64,000 nt of DNA, from the NCBI GenBank assembly GCA_050949055.1, contig JBMNFA010000001.1, positions 992,001 to 1,056,000 of the forward strand, in the 5' to 3' direction. Positions 35,947-44,964 of the stretch are shown here, piece after piece. Position 1 is the first letter of the stretch. Each line of letters begins with the position of its first letter. The translations under genes and the position numbers were made by a program. The notes under the pieces were generated by a model. It had not been told where the DNA came from. It saw only the letters and a list, made by a program, of their open reading frames with translations, and ran no database searches. The stretch comes from JAEZJZ01 sp050949055. Lineage in GTDB: Bacteria > Bacillota > UBA994 > UBA5500.

Positions 35947-36188
35947 GCTCTCGCCTCCTTAACAGATCAGTTTCACGCTCGCCAGGTGAAATCCTGCCTG
36001 GCTGCGGGCACAAAAAGAGGAGACAGAGGGACGGGAGTATCCTCTCGGAGTTTCGAAGCAATAATTTCCATGCATGGAGGAAAACAACTGGGAAAGCGAG
36101 CTGCTCAAATGAGTAGAAGAGAGACTTCAGGCAGGTAGAAACGAAGGGCATGCCGAAGAAGCCTAGAAGCAACGAGAGTAGCTCGGGC
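35947..36188. other. intergenic stretch between recD2 and the transposase
   Basis: No gene. It contains a GAGACAGAGGGACGGGAG motif at about 36020-36038 followed by a small GAG/CTC hairpin. The same motif recurs beyond the other side of the transposase at 37942. I could not find terminal inverted repeats marking the left end of the insertion sequence here. Confidence 0.4.
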
Positions 36189-37688
36189 TTAGGCTGACAG
36201 ATGTGGGAAGAGAGGCATTAGTTCTTCAAGCTCCGTTCGTCGATGGACGTACCAAGCGTCAATGTGCTGGCACATCATGATGCCGTAAGTACGCATGTAC
36301 CACATGCGAGAAGAACGATGCTGCCCAGACTGAAGCTTGTAGTCTCTTTTCTCACGTTTGTTAGTGCGCTCGACGGAGGTGCGCCTCTTGTAGAGAAGGT
36401 TCCATTGATCCGAGTCGCGAGGAGGGTCAGTGAACAGTCTGGGATTGTCCTTGCGGTAGGTACGACACGTTTTCCCGTAACGGGCGGTGGTACAAGGAGT
36501 TGGGCAGTTGTGAGTCGTCCTGCCTGTCATTCTGGGACACAACCACTTGTCTACCATGCGGGCACGATCTGAGCCATGATGCTTCATTTCCAGGCCAGCA
36601 GCGCAGATAGGCCTACCGTTATACGAGACTTTCAGATTGCGAATTGCCTTAGGGCTGGCCGAAGTGCGTAAGTTGAGATCAATCAATGGATTAATATCCT
36701 GGTCAAGCAACAAGTCATAGATGGGTTTGGCATCGTGCGCAGAGTCGAGCAAGACTCTCTTCACCGTGCCCAAGGTGAAACGTTGCATGAACTCAACCGA
36801 GCTTAACACGAAGCTTACAGCATCGTGTCGGGAAGCAGGATACAGGCGCTGGTACAACGGTAGATCATGAGGACTGTTGGCGGCGGTCAGGGTGTACATG
36901 TGGTACCCGTCGAAGTATTTCTCTCTCGAGCTATCCCAGCCGACGTCGCAGTCAGGCTGAGAATAGATGCGAGGGTGGTTGCAGTCAGCAAGGCCTTGGG
37001 CACGACAATTACAGGCAGGTTTGCTGCGGGGATACGCTGCGGTCTCTACAGGAGTACCATCACCTGCGACGGCAAGAGACTTCGTATCCCCAAGCAAGCC
37101 AAGCGTAGCCGATACAGCTAGGAATTCAGACTGAAAGAGACCAAAAAGCCGATCTATAGGCAATTGCGTCCGCTTCTCTGAATGCCGCTTCATCCAATTG
37201 ACCAACCGTTTCACACGGCCTGGGGAAGATGTGTCAGCCTTTTGGCCTTTCCTCCCCTTCTTGGATTTGGGTCCTCTTCTCTGTATGGGAGAACGGATAT
37301 TAGCGGTTGTGGCATTCCACAAGCGGGCAAAGAAGTCATAGAAGGTGCCGATTCCTGGAACACATCCAGGCTCAAAACCGCTCAAGATGGCATAAAGAGG
37401 GATTCTTTTCAGCTCACTTACCCAACCAGTAATGCTCATTTCTGGTTTAGTCGATAGGAGCAGCAAGAAAGAGCGCAGCATAGAGGAAGGGTCGCGGGGT
37501 TTGGGACCGCGAAAGCCGTAGGAGTCACGCATCAAGGCGGTGACCCCGGACAAATCGGTAATCCAGAACTTGGCGAGAAGAGGCCAATCTTCACGAAGCA
37601 AAAGCAGTGGACTCCCCGAGTAGTACTGCCTCAATCGAGTGCGGACAGATTCTTGGTATTCTTGATGCGTAACAACGACGGGTTTCAT
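36189..37688 (-). mobile_element. IS4-superfamily DDE transposase gene
   Basis: 499 residues, intact. Catalytic triad D210 (VAGDGTPVET), D315 (RVLLDSAHDAKPIY) and E440. The last sits in the exact IS4-clan signature Y433-x2-R436-x3-E440-x6-K447 (YKRRTSVERTNKREK). A cysteine cluster ACNCRAQGLADCNHP lies between the first two catalytic residues. The basic N-terminal half is probably DNA-binding. Base composition is lower in GC and codon use differs from neighbours, consistent with recent arrival. Element ends were not defined: no convincing terminal inverted repeats or target duplications were seen. An inverted repeat ATCACCCCAA/TTGGGGTGAT flanks the start at 37692-37752. Confidence 0.85.
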
Positions 37689-37941
37689 AAAGCATCACCC
37701 CAAACTTAGTCATTAAGGAAAATAATTCCTTCTGACAAATTGTTGGGGTGATCCTGAAGAAGTCAAGTCTTTTTTTGATTTCTATTGTCTTATTTTTGTG
37801 GATTACCGAAAAACCTTGAGTGAATTTCCAGTTTGATGTGCGGAAAGGGCTACTTTCATCGCAAAAGAATGGGACGTAGCCGTCGCTCCCGGAGGTGTGG
37901 AAACTCGATAGCATCGAGTTCGATAAATTCCGAGAATCTAT
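37689..37941. other. AT-rich flank upstream of transposase
   Basis: About 250 bases, clearly richer in A and T than the surroundings (for example the T-rich run at 37770-37800). It holds a 10-bp inverted repeat ATCACCCCAA / TTGGGGTGAT (about 37692-37702 and 37743-37752) around the likely transposase promoter. No gene. Probably the right end of the insertion sequence. Confidence 0.5.
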
Positions 37942-38035
37942 GGGAGACAGAGGGACGTACAATTCGTCCCCGGGAGACAGAGGGACGTACAATTCGTCCC
38001 CTCGCGGAGACGAATTGTACGTCCCTCTGTCTCCC
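37942..38035. repeat. two direct and one inverted copy of a GAGACAGAGGGACG element
   Basis: A 29-bp unit starting GGGAGACAGAGGGACGTACA and ending ATTCGTCCC occurs at 37942-37970 and 37972-38000. An inverted copy (CGAATTGTACGTCCCTCTGT core) lies at 38009-38035. The unit is itself palindromic in part (GGGACG/CGTCCC). The inverted copy ends nine bases before the DUF192 stop codon. Related motifs lie at 36020, 46009 and 56281 in this window. Confidence 0.9.
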
Positions 38036-38043
38036 CACCGCTG

Positions 38044-38391
38044 TCAATCGGCAGCGCACTGGAGACGATGGCCGATCTCAGTACCGCTGGCTTGGATAGT
38101 ACCGGCAGGAAGCTCTATAGCGAACCAGGCGCTGGGATAGTTGCGGCTGAAGCGCCAAGGGCGCAGACTTGGCTCCAACCCCACCACCGTCCAAGCCCGG
38201 TCCAGGAAGATAACATCGATCGGAAACCGCATGTGCATGGTATGCACTGAGCGACAGGGCGAGATCAACAGACCGCTCCCCTCTGGCAGACTGGCCCGCC
38301 CCATCAGGCCGCGCCAACGCTGCCAAAAAGTAGCTGCAGGCTGCAGCTCTCGCACCAGGCAGTAGCCATTGCTGTTCGGGTTGATGATCAT
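38044..38391 (-). CDS. DUF192 family protein
   Basis: 115 residues, single DUF192 domain: ATFWQRWRGLMGRASLPEGS, VHTMHMRFPIDVIFLDRAWT and FAIELPAGTIQASGTEIGHR. Function unknown; the family is small and soluble, often secreted, but no signal peptide is present here. ATG 38391 has AAGGAG nine bases upstream. It follows the tad genes on the same strand after a 160-base gap containing a hairpin, and DUF192 genes are often found beside Tad clusters, so a link is possible. Confidence 0.88.
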   Translation of the reverse strand: MIINPNSNGYCLVRELQPAATFWQRWRGLMGRASLPEGSGLLISPCRSVHTMHMRFPIDVIFLDRAWTVVGLEPSLRPWRFSRNYPSAWFAIELPAGTIQASGTEIGHRLQCAAD

Positions 38392-38517
38392 AGGTGCTGC
38401 TCCTTTCGTAAAGCCTGATTTTTGGAGCGTAACTGGTCTTGGTACAGGCTAGCGCGCTTGAGCGCCGTCTGCCAACTGCTACACAACCTGACCGCTATCG
38501 CTGGTGCTTCACTTGGC

Positions 38518-38556
38518 TCCCAGCGAAACAAAAAGAACCGTCCCTTTTGTGTCGCT
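38518..38556. repeat. palindromic ACAAAAGGGACGG element at the tadC stop codon
   Basis: AGCGAAACAAAA and TTTTGTGTCGCT form a stem around a GAACCGTCCC loop. The TAG of tadC is the first triplet of the element on the minus strand. It may act as the terminator of the tad operon and belongs to the dispersed GGGACGG family. Confidence 0.65.
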
Positions 38557-39469
38557 AGAAGTTCTCCAGGAATTGAATCACCGCCGGGCCCAAGAGCACG
38601 ATGAACAGGGTGGGAAAGATGAACATCACCAGCGGGAAGAGCATCTTCACCGGCGCTTTCATCGCCTGCTCTTCCGCGGCCTGGCTGCGCCGCTGGCGCA
38701 GGCTCTCCGACTGCAGTTGCAGCACGTTGCTGATGCTCACGCCCAGTTGATCCGCTTGGATGATGGTGCTGACAAAACCATGCAGTTCCGCCACGCCGGT
38801 CCGCTCTGCCAAGGCCTTTAGCGCGTCCTTGCGCAGCACTCCCACTTTCACCTCGTGCAGCACCTTGGCTAGCTCCTCCGGCAGCGGGCCCTTCATCTTC
38901 TCGATCACCCGCTGCATGGCGCTGTCAAAACCCAAACCGGCCTTGACGCTGACCGTAAGCAGATCCAAAACGTCCGGTAGTGACCGCAGGATCACCTTTT
39001 GCCGCTTGGCAATGGTTTGGCTGAGCAGCAAACGGGGCATATACGCGCCCAGCAACAGGCCGCCCACCCCGCCCAGCAGGTTGCCACTGAATCCCGGCCG
39101 TAGCAGGCCACCGAGCAGCACTCCCAGGAGCAGCCCACCGACGCTGGCCAGCACGTACCACCCGGACCACTGCTCCACCGTCAGCCTGATCCCCGCCATG
39201 GTTAGCTTGCGCTCGGTTGCCCCCCGCATAGCGGAAGGAGCAAATTGCTGTAAGCGCTCGCCGCAAGCTTTAAGCATGGGGTAAAAGACACGCTGAGAGA
39301 AGGGCAAGCGCAAGCGCTCGTCCAGCAGCGGCTGTTCTTCCGCCTCCAACTGCCGGATCTCCTTCAGCCGCTGTTCCAGCTGCAGCCGGCGGCGAAAGAT
39401 GATGCAGAGCAGCCCATAGACCAAGTAGAAAACCAGGCAGGGCAAGACCACGCTGACATAAAGGATCAT
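38555..39469 (-). CDS. tadC: Tad pilus inner-membrane protein TadC
   Basis: 304 residues, type II secretion system F domain (about 170-295: ILRSLPDVLDLLTVSVKAGL, GFDSAMQRVIEKM, AELHGFVSTIIQADQLGVSI). One membrane helix lies at the N-terminus, two in the middle (about 105-150) and one at the C-terminus (FPLVMFIFPTLFIVLLGPAV). With TadB it forms the membrane platform over the TadA motor. ATG 39469 is preceded by GGGGAGGGG at six bases. It is the last tad gene. Confidence 0.94.
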   Translation of the reverse strand: MILYVSVVLPCLVFYLVYGLLCIIFRRRLQLEQRLKEIRQLEAEEQPLLDERLRLPFSQRVFYPMLKACGERLQQFAPSAMRGATERKLTMAGIRLTVEQWSGWYVLASVGGLLLGVLLGGLLRPGFSGNLLGGVGGLLLGAYMPRLLLSQTIAKRQKVILRSLPDVLDLLTVSVKAGLGFDSAMQRVIEKMKGPLPEELAKVLHEVKVGVLRKDALKALAERTGVAELHGFVSTIIQADQLGVSISNVLQLQSESLRQRRSQAAEEQAMKAPVKMLFPLVMFIFPTLFIVLLGPAVIQFLENF

Positions 39470-39586
39470 ACTCCACCCCTCCCCCAGCCCTGTCGAACAA
39501 ACCATCGGGCGTCGATCGTCAGCTCAACCGAAACACTAGCTTACGCAGTAGGGCTCACCATCCATGCTCTGGACCGATCGCCCACG

Positions 39587-40543
39587 CTAGATGTCAATCT
39601 TGACTACCTTATTGATAAAGTAAATGCCCAGCAGCAAAGAAACCACCCCGGCCCCCAGCATGGCCAAGCCAATAGGATGGGTCCAAAGCAAACTGATGTA
39701 GTCCGGGTTCATAGTTGCCAGGAAAAAGGCCAACCCAATAGGCAATACAGAGATGACCAGGCCAGACAGCCTTCCCTGCGCGGTGATCGCCTTTACCTCC
39801 GCTTTGATCCGCTGGCGCTCGCGAATGGTGGAAGCGATATTGTCCAGAATGCTGGCCAAATCGCCCCCTACCTGCCTTTGGATCAGCACGGCGGTGATCA
39901 TCAGGTCCAAATCCGCGCTGGGCACACGATCCACCAGGCGCAACAGCGCCTCTTCCACCGTCAGCCCCAGGCTGATCTCCCGCAGGGTGCGGTTCAGCTC
40001 CTGCCCGGTGGGGTTGGGCATCTCTCGGGCGGCCAATTCCAGCGCCTGCAAAAAACTATGTCCCGCCCGCATGGCGTTGGCAGACAGCTGCAGAAAATCT
40101 ACCAGCTGCTGGTCCGCCTGTCGCAAACGGCTTCTGAGATGAGACTTGAGCAACAATCCCGGCAGCTTACCGCCGACGATCCCGCCCAGAGGTAACCCCA
40201 GCAGCCCCATCCGCAAGCCAAAGATCGCACCAACCACCAGCGCTGACACTCCGATGGCCGCTGCCATCTCTTCACCTTTGATGGGCAGACTGGCTTGCTG
40301 CAGCACGTGATCATAATGCTGACTCAACCCCTTAGGGGCCAGCCGTCCTAGCGACTGCCAGACACCCCGCCAGCCCGCCATCCGGCGAACAGTGCTGCCA
40401 GCTCCCTTCTCGGCGGTGGCCATGTAGGCGGTAATGCGCCCGGATAGATTTCTTCGCGGCCCAAACAAGCGCTGCAGCACACTGAGCAGCAACGTGCCCA
40501 GGGTAATGGCTGCAGAGCAGGCCACCAAAGCAGGCGTGGGCAT
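39587..40543 (-). CDS. tadB: Tad pilus inner-membrane protein TadB
   Basis: 318 residues with the T2SF domain (about 155-280: QQLVDFLQLSANAMRAGHSF, ALELAAREMPNPTGQELNRT, LMITAVLIQRQVGGDLASIL) and hydrophobic segments at 5-25, 90-125, 265-285 and 300-315. Platform protein paired with TadC. The ATG 40543 (MPTPALV) has GGGGGTGA five to six bases upstream; ATGs further out lack such a site. Gaps of 117 and 146 bases separate it from tadC and tadA. Confidence 0.94.
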   Translation of the reverse strand: MPTPALVACSAAITLGTLLLSVLQRLFGPRRNLSGRITAYMATAEKGAGSTVRRMAGWRGVWQSLGRLAPKGLSQHYDHVLQQASLPIKGEEMAAAIGVSALVVGAIFGLRMGLLGLPLGGIVGGKLPGLLLKSHLRSRLRQADQQLVDFLQLSANAMRAGHSFLQALELAAREMPNPTGQELNRTLREISLGLTVEEALLRLVDRVPSADLDLMITAVLIQRQVGGDLASILDNIASTIRERQRIKAEVKAITAQGRLSGLVISVLPIGLAFFLATMNPDYISLLWTHPIGLAMLGAGVVSLLLGIYFINKVVKIDI

Positions 40544-40689
40544 CGCATTCACCCCCATAAGTACACTGTCAACCAGAAATCTACGGTGCAGCATCAAGCT
40601 CCAGTCCGAGGATGCTGAGAGTTTCGTCTCGATCCAGCTTGTGAACTAAATCTAAATGGTTTGAGGCTTGACCGCCCTACTAATCCGGC

Positions 40690-42042
40690 TTATCTGGCCT
40701 GAAACAGTTCCGGCGGCAACATCACGCCGCTGCTTTGCAGCAGATCGTAGCAGCGCGGGCGGATACCGGTGGGTTGGAATTCTCCCACCACTTTGCCGGC
40801 CACGTCCCGGTCGGTCTGCTTGAAGACAAAGATATCCTGCAGGGTGATGATGTCGCCTTCCATGCCCACCACTTCGGAAATGTGGGTGATCTTGCGGCTG
40901 CCGTCCCGCAGGCGGCTCTGCTGTACGATCAGATCGATGGCTGCCGCTATCTGCTCGCGGATAGCCCGTACCGGCAGTTCCATACCGGCCATCAGCACCA
41001 TCGTCTCCAAGCGGGCCAGCATGTCCCGGGGAGAATTGGCATGGCCAGTGGTCAGTGAGCCATCGTGTCCAGTGTTCATCGCTTGCAGCATATCCAGCGC
41101 CTCCCCTCCGCGCACCTCTCCCACCACGATGCGGTTGGGCCGCATGCGCAGGGAGTTGCGCACCAGGTCGCGCATGCTGATCGCCCCTTTGCCTTCTATA
41201 TTTGGGGGACGCGTCTCCAGCGTGACCACATGCTCCTGCCGCAGTTGCAGTTCAGCCGCATCCTCGATGGTCACGATACGTTCGTCGGGGGGGATGAATC
41301 CAGAAAGGCAGTTCAGGGTGGTGGTCTTACCGGAGCCGGTGCCTCCGGAGACGATGATGTTCAACCGCCCCACCACCGCCGCCTGCAGGAACCTGGCCAT
41401 GGCAGCGCTGAGGGTGCCAAAGCCCACCAGATCCTCGATGCCAAAGGGATCCCGGCTGAACTTACGGATGGTCACAGCCGGCCCCCTGATGGCCAGCGGC
41501 GGAATGATGGCGTTCACCCGCGAGCCGTCGGGCAAGCGGGCGTCTACCATCGGCGAGCTTTCGTCGATGCGTCTGCCCAGCGGGGCGACGATCTTCTCGA
41601 TCATCTGCAGCACATGCTCGTTGTCCCGGAAGGTGACGCCGGTCAGCTCCAGCTTGCCCCGCCGTTCCACATAGACCCGCTGCGGGCTGTTCACCATCAC
41701 TTCACTGATCTCGTCGTCGTTGAGCAGCGGTGTGATCGGTCCAAAGCCCATCACCTCATCGGCCAGCTCCTGGGCAATGCGCTGCTTATCCTGGCGGGTG
41801 ATCAGCACTCCGCTTTCCGCCATCACCCGGTTAGCGATCTCCATGATCTCGGCGCGCAGCTCTTCCTCCCGGGTGACGTCGCTGAGCAACTCGGGCTTGA
41901 CTTCCTCCACGATAGCCTGATGAATCTTCTGTTTGACTTCCTTTTCCGGATTGATGGCTCCCGCTACGACGCTGCTCTTCTCAACTCGGTTGGCTTTCGG
42001 TTGTTTCTCTTCCTTGCTCTCCAATCGCCTGAGCAGGGACAT
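40690..42042 (-). CDS. tadA: Tad/Flp pilus assembly ATPase TadA (CpaF)
   Basis: 450 residues, secretion ATPase of the CpaF/TadA group that powers pilus assembly from the cytoplasm. Walker A VSGGTGSGKTTTLNCL, Asp box VTIEDAAELQLRQEHVVTLE, Walker B RPNRIVVGEVRGGEALDMLQ and His box LTTGHANSPRDMLARLE are all intact. The N-terminal ~60 residues are a charged linker. The ATG at 42042 shares one base with the cpaE stop (TGATG), so it is coupled; an alternative GTG lies one codon upstream. Confidence 0.97.
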   Translation of the reverse strand: MSLLRRLESKEEKQPKANRVEKSSVVAGAINPEKEVKQKIHQAIVEEVKPELLSDVTREEELRAEIMEIANRVMAESGVLITRQDKQRIAQELADEVMGFGPITPLLNDDEISEVMVNSPQRVYVERRGKLELTGVTFRDNEHVLQMIEKIVAPLGRRIDESSPMVDARLPDGSRVNAIIPPLAIRGPAVTIRKFSRDPFGIEDLVGFGTLSAAMARFLQAAVVGRLNIIVSGGTGSGKTTTLNCLSGFIPPDERIVTIEDAAELQLRQEHVVTLETRPPNIEGKGAISMRDLVRNSLRMRPNRIVVGEVRGGEALDMLQAMNTGHDGSLTTGHANSPRDMLARLETMVLMAGMELPVRAIREQIAAAIDLIVQQSRLRDGSRKITHISEVVGMEGDIITLQDIFVFKQTDRDVAGKVVGEFQPTGIRPRCYDLLQSSGVMLPPELFQAR

Positions 42043-43265
42043 CACTTAGCCCCCTTGCGCCGGCGGAAGAATCCCCCGCCGGAAGCAGCAGCTTCGGCTT
42101 GTTTCTCTTCGCCACAAGCCGCATCGGCCAGCTCGGCGATGCGCTTGTTCAGCTTGTGGTTGGCCTGGTCCAGCACGAAGGGGATGCCACGATTGGCGGC
42201 GGTCATGATGATGCTGTCCTCGGACGATAGGTAAAAGTCCACCCCCCGGCCCATGGCGCCCGGCAGGTCCTTGAAGCGGATGCCGTACTCGTAGCTGGCG
42301 CGGTTGACCATCAGGAAGATCTTCTGGTCGTCGTAGCCCAAACGGTTCATCACTTCCAGACCCAGCTTGACGTTCTTCAAAGTGGGCATGTCCATGGCCC
42401 CGATCATCACGATGCGGTCACTCAGATCCAAGGCGGTCAACACCGTGTCCTGGAAAGTAGCTGGCAGGTCCACAAAGACGTAATCGAAGATCTCGCGGCA
42501 TAGGGAGATCACTTTGGCCACATGGTCAGCAGTCACGTACTCGGCCAGTTCCGGCCGCAGGGGGGCGGGTAGCACTTTCAGGCCGCAGGGATGGTTGAGC
42601 AAGTAGGACAACAATGTCTCCTTGTCCAACGTCTGCTCGTTCACCAGATCGCTGATCGTACGCCGCGGAATCAGGCTCATTAACACCGAGGTGTCCCCAA
42701 ACTGCAGATCGAGATCGATCAGACAGGTATTTTCGCGCCGCTCGGCGGCCATATAGCTGGCGATATTGACAGCCATGGTGGTCTTGCCCACACCGCCTTT
42801 GGTGCTGTAAAAGGAGATCACCTTGCCCCGGGACTGGCTCAAGCGCACGGTGGGGTGCTGGTTGATCTGCACCACCCTCCGCTCCAGCTCTCGCTCCCAG
42901 GTGGTTTGAATGCAGTCCACCAGCTCGTCGGCCCCAAAGGGCTTCACCAAGTAGTCCTTGGCCCCGGCGATCATCGCCTTGCGCAGATACTCGATCTCGC
43001 CCTGTACCGAGATGACGATCACCACCGTGCCCGGATGGGCAGCACAAATCTGTTGGGTGGCCGCGATCCCATCCAACCCCGGCATGTTGATATCCATTAA
43101 CACCACATTCGGTTGCAGCTGTGCCGTCTGTGCGATCGCCTCTTCGCCATCTTTGGCTTCCCCTACCACCGTGAAGCCGACGGCGAAGCTGAGCAAGCGA
43201 CGAATATTCTCCCTTGTCTCCTCAGCATCGTCCACAATTAGTACCGTGATGTTCTTTTCAGCCAT
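42042..43265 (-). CDS. cpaE: receiver-ParA fusion protein of CpaE/TadZ type
   Basis: 407 residues. Residues 1-125 form a complete response-regulator receiver: acidic pair VDD at 11-13, phosphoacceptor D58 (VLMDINMPGLDG) and K108 (YLVKPF). Residues 148-380 are a MinD/ParA-type ATPase with deviant Walker A KGGVGKTT at 156-163 and LIDLDLQFGDTSV. CpaE/TadZ places the pilus machine at the pole. In many CpaE proteins the receiver is degenerate; here the key residues are all kept, so it may really be phosphorylated. No partner kinase gene lies in the operon. The C-terminus ends in a basic GGGFFRRRKGAK tail. Confidence 0.92.
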   Translation of the reverse strand: MAEKNITVLIVDDAEETRENIRRLLSFAVGFTVVGEAKDGEEAIAQTAQLQPNVVLMDINMPGLDGIAATQQICAAHPGTVVIVISVQGEIEYLRKAMIAGAKDYLVKPFGADELVDCIQTTWERELERRVVQINQHPTVRLSQSRGKVISFYSTKGGVGKTTMAVNIASYMAAERRENTCLIDLDLQFGDTSVLMSLIPRRTISDLVNEQTLDKETLLSYLLNHPCGLKVLPAPLRPELAEYVTADHVAKVISLCREIFDYVFVDLPATFQDTVLTALDLSDRIVMIGAMDMPTLKNVKLGLEVMNRLGYDDQKIFLMVNRASYEYGIRFKDLPGAMGRGVDFYLSSEDSIIMTAANRGIPFVLDQANHKLNKRIAELADAACGEEKQAEAAASGGGFFRRRKGAK

Positions 43266-43279
43266 GATCTGTCGACCTC

Positions 43280-43990
43280 CTATCTTCCCCCGGCTACAGT
43301 GGTGGCAGACTGGCCGGGAGTGCTTATCAGTTTTTCGTCGGTGGCCGGTCTCAGGGCCAGGCGAATGCGCCCATAATCCTCTGCCCAGGCAAGCTTCTCT
43401 GCTTCAGCGGGTGACACCGCCAAGGTGATCGTCTCCGCGTCACCGGGAGCACGGGCACCCACGCGCAGCTCGCTGCCCACGGCCAAGACCTTGATATTTT
43501 GCAGCATCACCGCTGTATGGGACTCCCTTTGGTTTCCCTCTGTTTGTTCGTATGAAATCAGGACGTCCACCGCGTCTCCCGGGCGCAGCAAGTAACTCAC
43601 CGCAATGCGCGAATTGATTCCCACGCTCACCGCCCGCTTACCTTCCGGAAGCTGGAAGCTGAGCCCGGCGCTTTCAGCATTGGCAAAGAGACGGCTCTGC
43701 AGCACCTGTTCTCCTGCCACGATCGCTCCGGTGGTGGTCTTGCCCACTACCTGGTCCAGGGTGGTCACTGCTTGTATATGCACCGTGCCCTTGGGCACCC
43801 GCTGCACTTCCACCATATTGCCATTCACTACTGCGCGAGCCGGGATGTTGGTCAAGGCCACCACCACCGCATCGGTATGCTCAATGGTGGTCACTGTCTG
43901 CAGATTATCCATGAACAGATAGATCCCCAGCCCCGCCATACAGGCAAAGACCAAGGCGATTAGAATGAGACGCCGGTTGGTCCGTTCCAT
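43280..43990 (-). CDS. cpaB: Flp pilus assembly protein CpaB/RcpC
   Basis: 236 residues. N-terminal membrane anchor (8-26), SAF domain (about 40-105, VVVALTNIPARAVVNGNMVE, TTGAIVAGEQVLQSRLF), then the RcpC/CpaB domain (RAVSVGINSRIAVSYLLRPG, DAVDVLISYEQTEGNQ). In Gram-negatives this protein works with the outer-membrane secretin; there is no secretin gene here, as expected for a monoderm. It ends 14 bases upstream of cpaE. Confidence 0.92.
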   Translation of the reverse strand: MERTNRRLILIALVFACMAGLGIYLFMDNLQTVTTIEHTDAVVVALTNIPARAVVNGNMVEVQRVPKGTVHIQAVTTLDQVVGKTTTGAIVAGEQVLQSRLFANAESAGLSFQLPEGKRAVSVGINSRIAVSYLLRPGDAVDVLISYEQTEGNQRESHTAVMLQNIKVLAVGSELRVGARAPGDAETITLAVSPAEAEKLAWAEDYGRIRLALRPATDEKLISTPGQSATTVAGGR

Positions 43991-44064
43991 GATGCTCCTC
44001 CTCAGCAGTTGTTTCAGCTGGTGCAGCCTTCCTGTGATGGCCGCACCTGGCAGCTGTGATTGGA

Positions 44065-44964
44065 TTATCGCAGCAACTTGATCATCTCTAGCCCATAGTT
44101 GCCGGCTGGCTCAACTTCGCCAGGCGTATGCATGCGCACAAAGCGACCCTGGACAGAGTTATCACTCTCGCTGAAGCCTTCTAGAAAGAAGGCGGCGAAA
44201 CCAAGTACGGTCACTTCACCCCGCCCGTTGGGGAAGGCGCTGGTAATCGGCACCTTCAGCACTCGGGAGCAACCGGGCACAAAATGGTCGAAGGTGCAGG
44301 GCGGCTGATGCAGGCAATCCTGGATGCGTCCCAACACAGCAGTCTCTGTTGGCGTGGCCATGTTACCAGGTTCGGTCATGATCTGCTGACCGATGCGCAC
44401 CCAATCGGCAAAGCCATGGCGCAGATTCTCCTGGTAGTTGGCAGCGCCGGTTCCCCCCAGGGCTAGCGCGCCGTAGTTGCCGTTTTCTCCATCGCCCAAC
44501 TTCAGGTCATACAGTTCACCGAAGACGAACTCCTGCACCACCACACCCAGCGGGACCGCTCCCTGAATGCCGGAAACGGCAAAGGCACCAGCGGCGCTGG
44601 ATGCACTGACATCGACTGAGTTAAGTTTCAGCACCCGGGCCAGTCCCATGGGCACCGCGCGGGTGGCCTCTGCTTCCACTATACCTTGGGCAGTGTCCAC
44701 CGACACGGTCAACTCGCCCGTCTGCACACCGTTAGCCATCGCCGTCTCCACGGCGGCCTGTTCAGCAGCGCTGCTGCCTTGCTCCAGCGCCCGCACTCCG
44801 GCCAAAACGGCCGCATCCAACGCGGTCTGCAGGCGCGCCTTTTGGTAATGGATCATGCCGCCATCCAACACCAACGCGCCAAAACCGAAGATGGCTGTAA
44901 TCGCCAGCACGACGATGACAGCCACGGCTCCCTTTTCATTCAGCTGTCCATCTTTGCCTTTCAT
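44065..44964 (-). CDS. TadG-like pseudopilin-type protein with Tad domain
   Basis: 299 residues. An N-terminal Tad helix (LNEKGAVAVIVVLAITAIFG, FGALVLDGGMIHYQKARLQT, ALDAAVLAGVRALEQG) is followed by an extracytoplasmic region of about 240 residues containing four cysteines (CLHQPPCTFDHFVPGCS among them). Likely a minor, surface-exposed component of the pilus system. ATG 44964 overlaps the tadE stop by three bases within ATGA, which rules out the longer upstream frame running antiparallel to tadE codons. Confidence 0.87.
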   Translation of the reverse strand: MKGKDGQLNEKGAVAVIVVLAITAIFGFGALVLDGGMIHYQKARLQTALDAAVLAGVRALEQGSSAAEQAAVETAMANGVQTGELTVSVDTAQGIVEAEATRAVPMGLARVLKLNSVDVSASSAAGAFAVSGIQGAVPLGVVVQEFVFGELYDLKLGDGENGNYGALALGGTGAANYQENLRHGFADWVRIGQQIMTEPGNMATPTETAVLGRIQDCLHQPPCTFDHFVPGCSRVLKVPITSAFPNGRGEVTVLGFAAFFLEGFSESDNSVQGRFVRMHTPGEVEPAGNYGLEMIKLLR

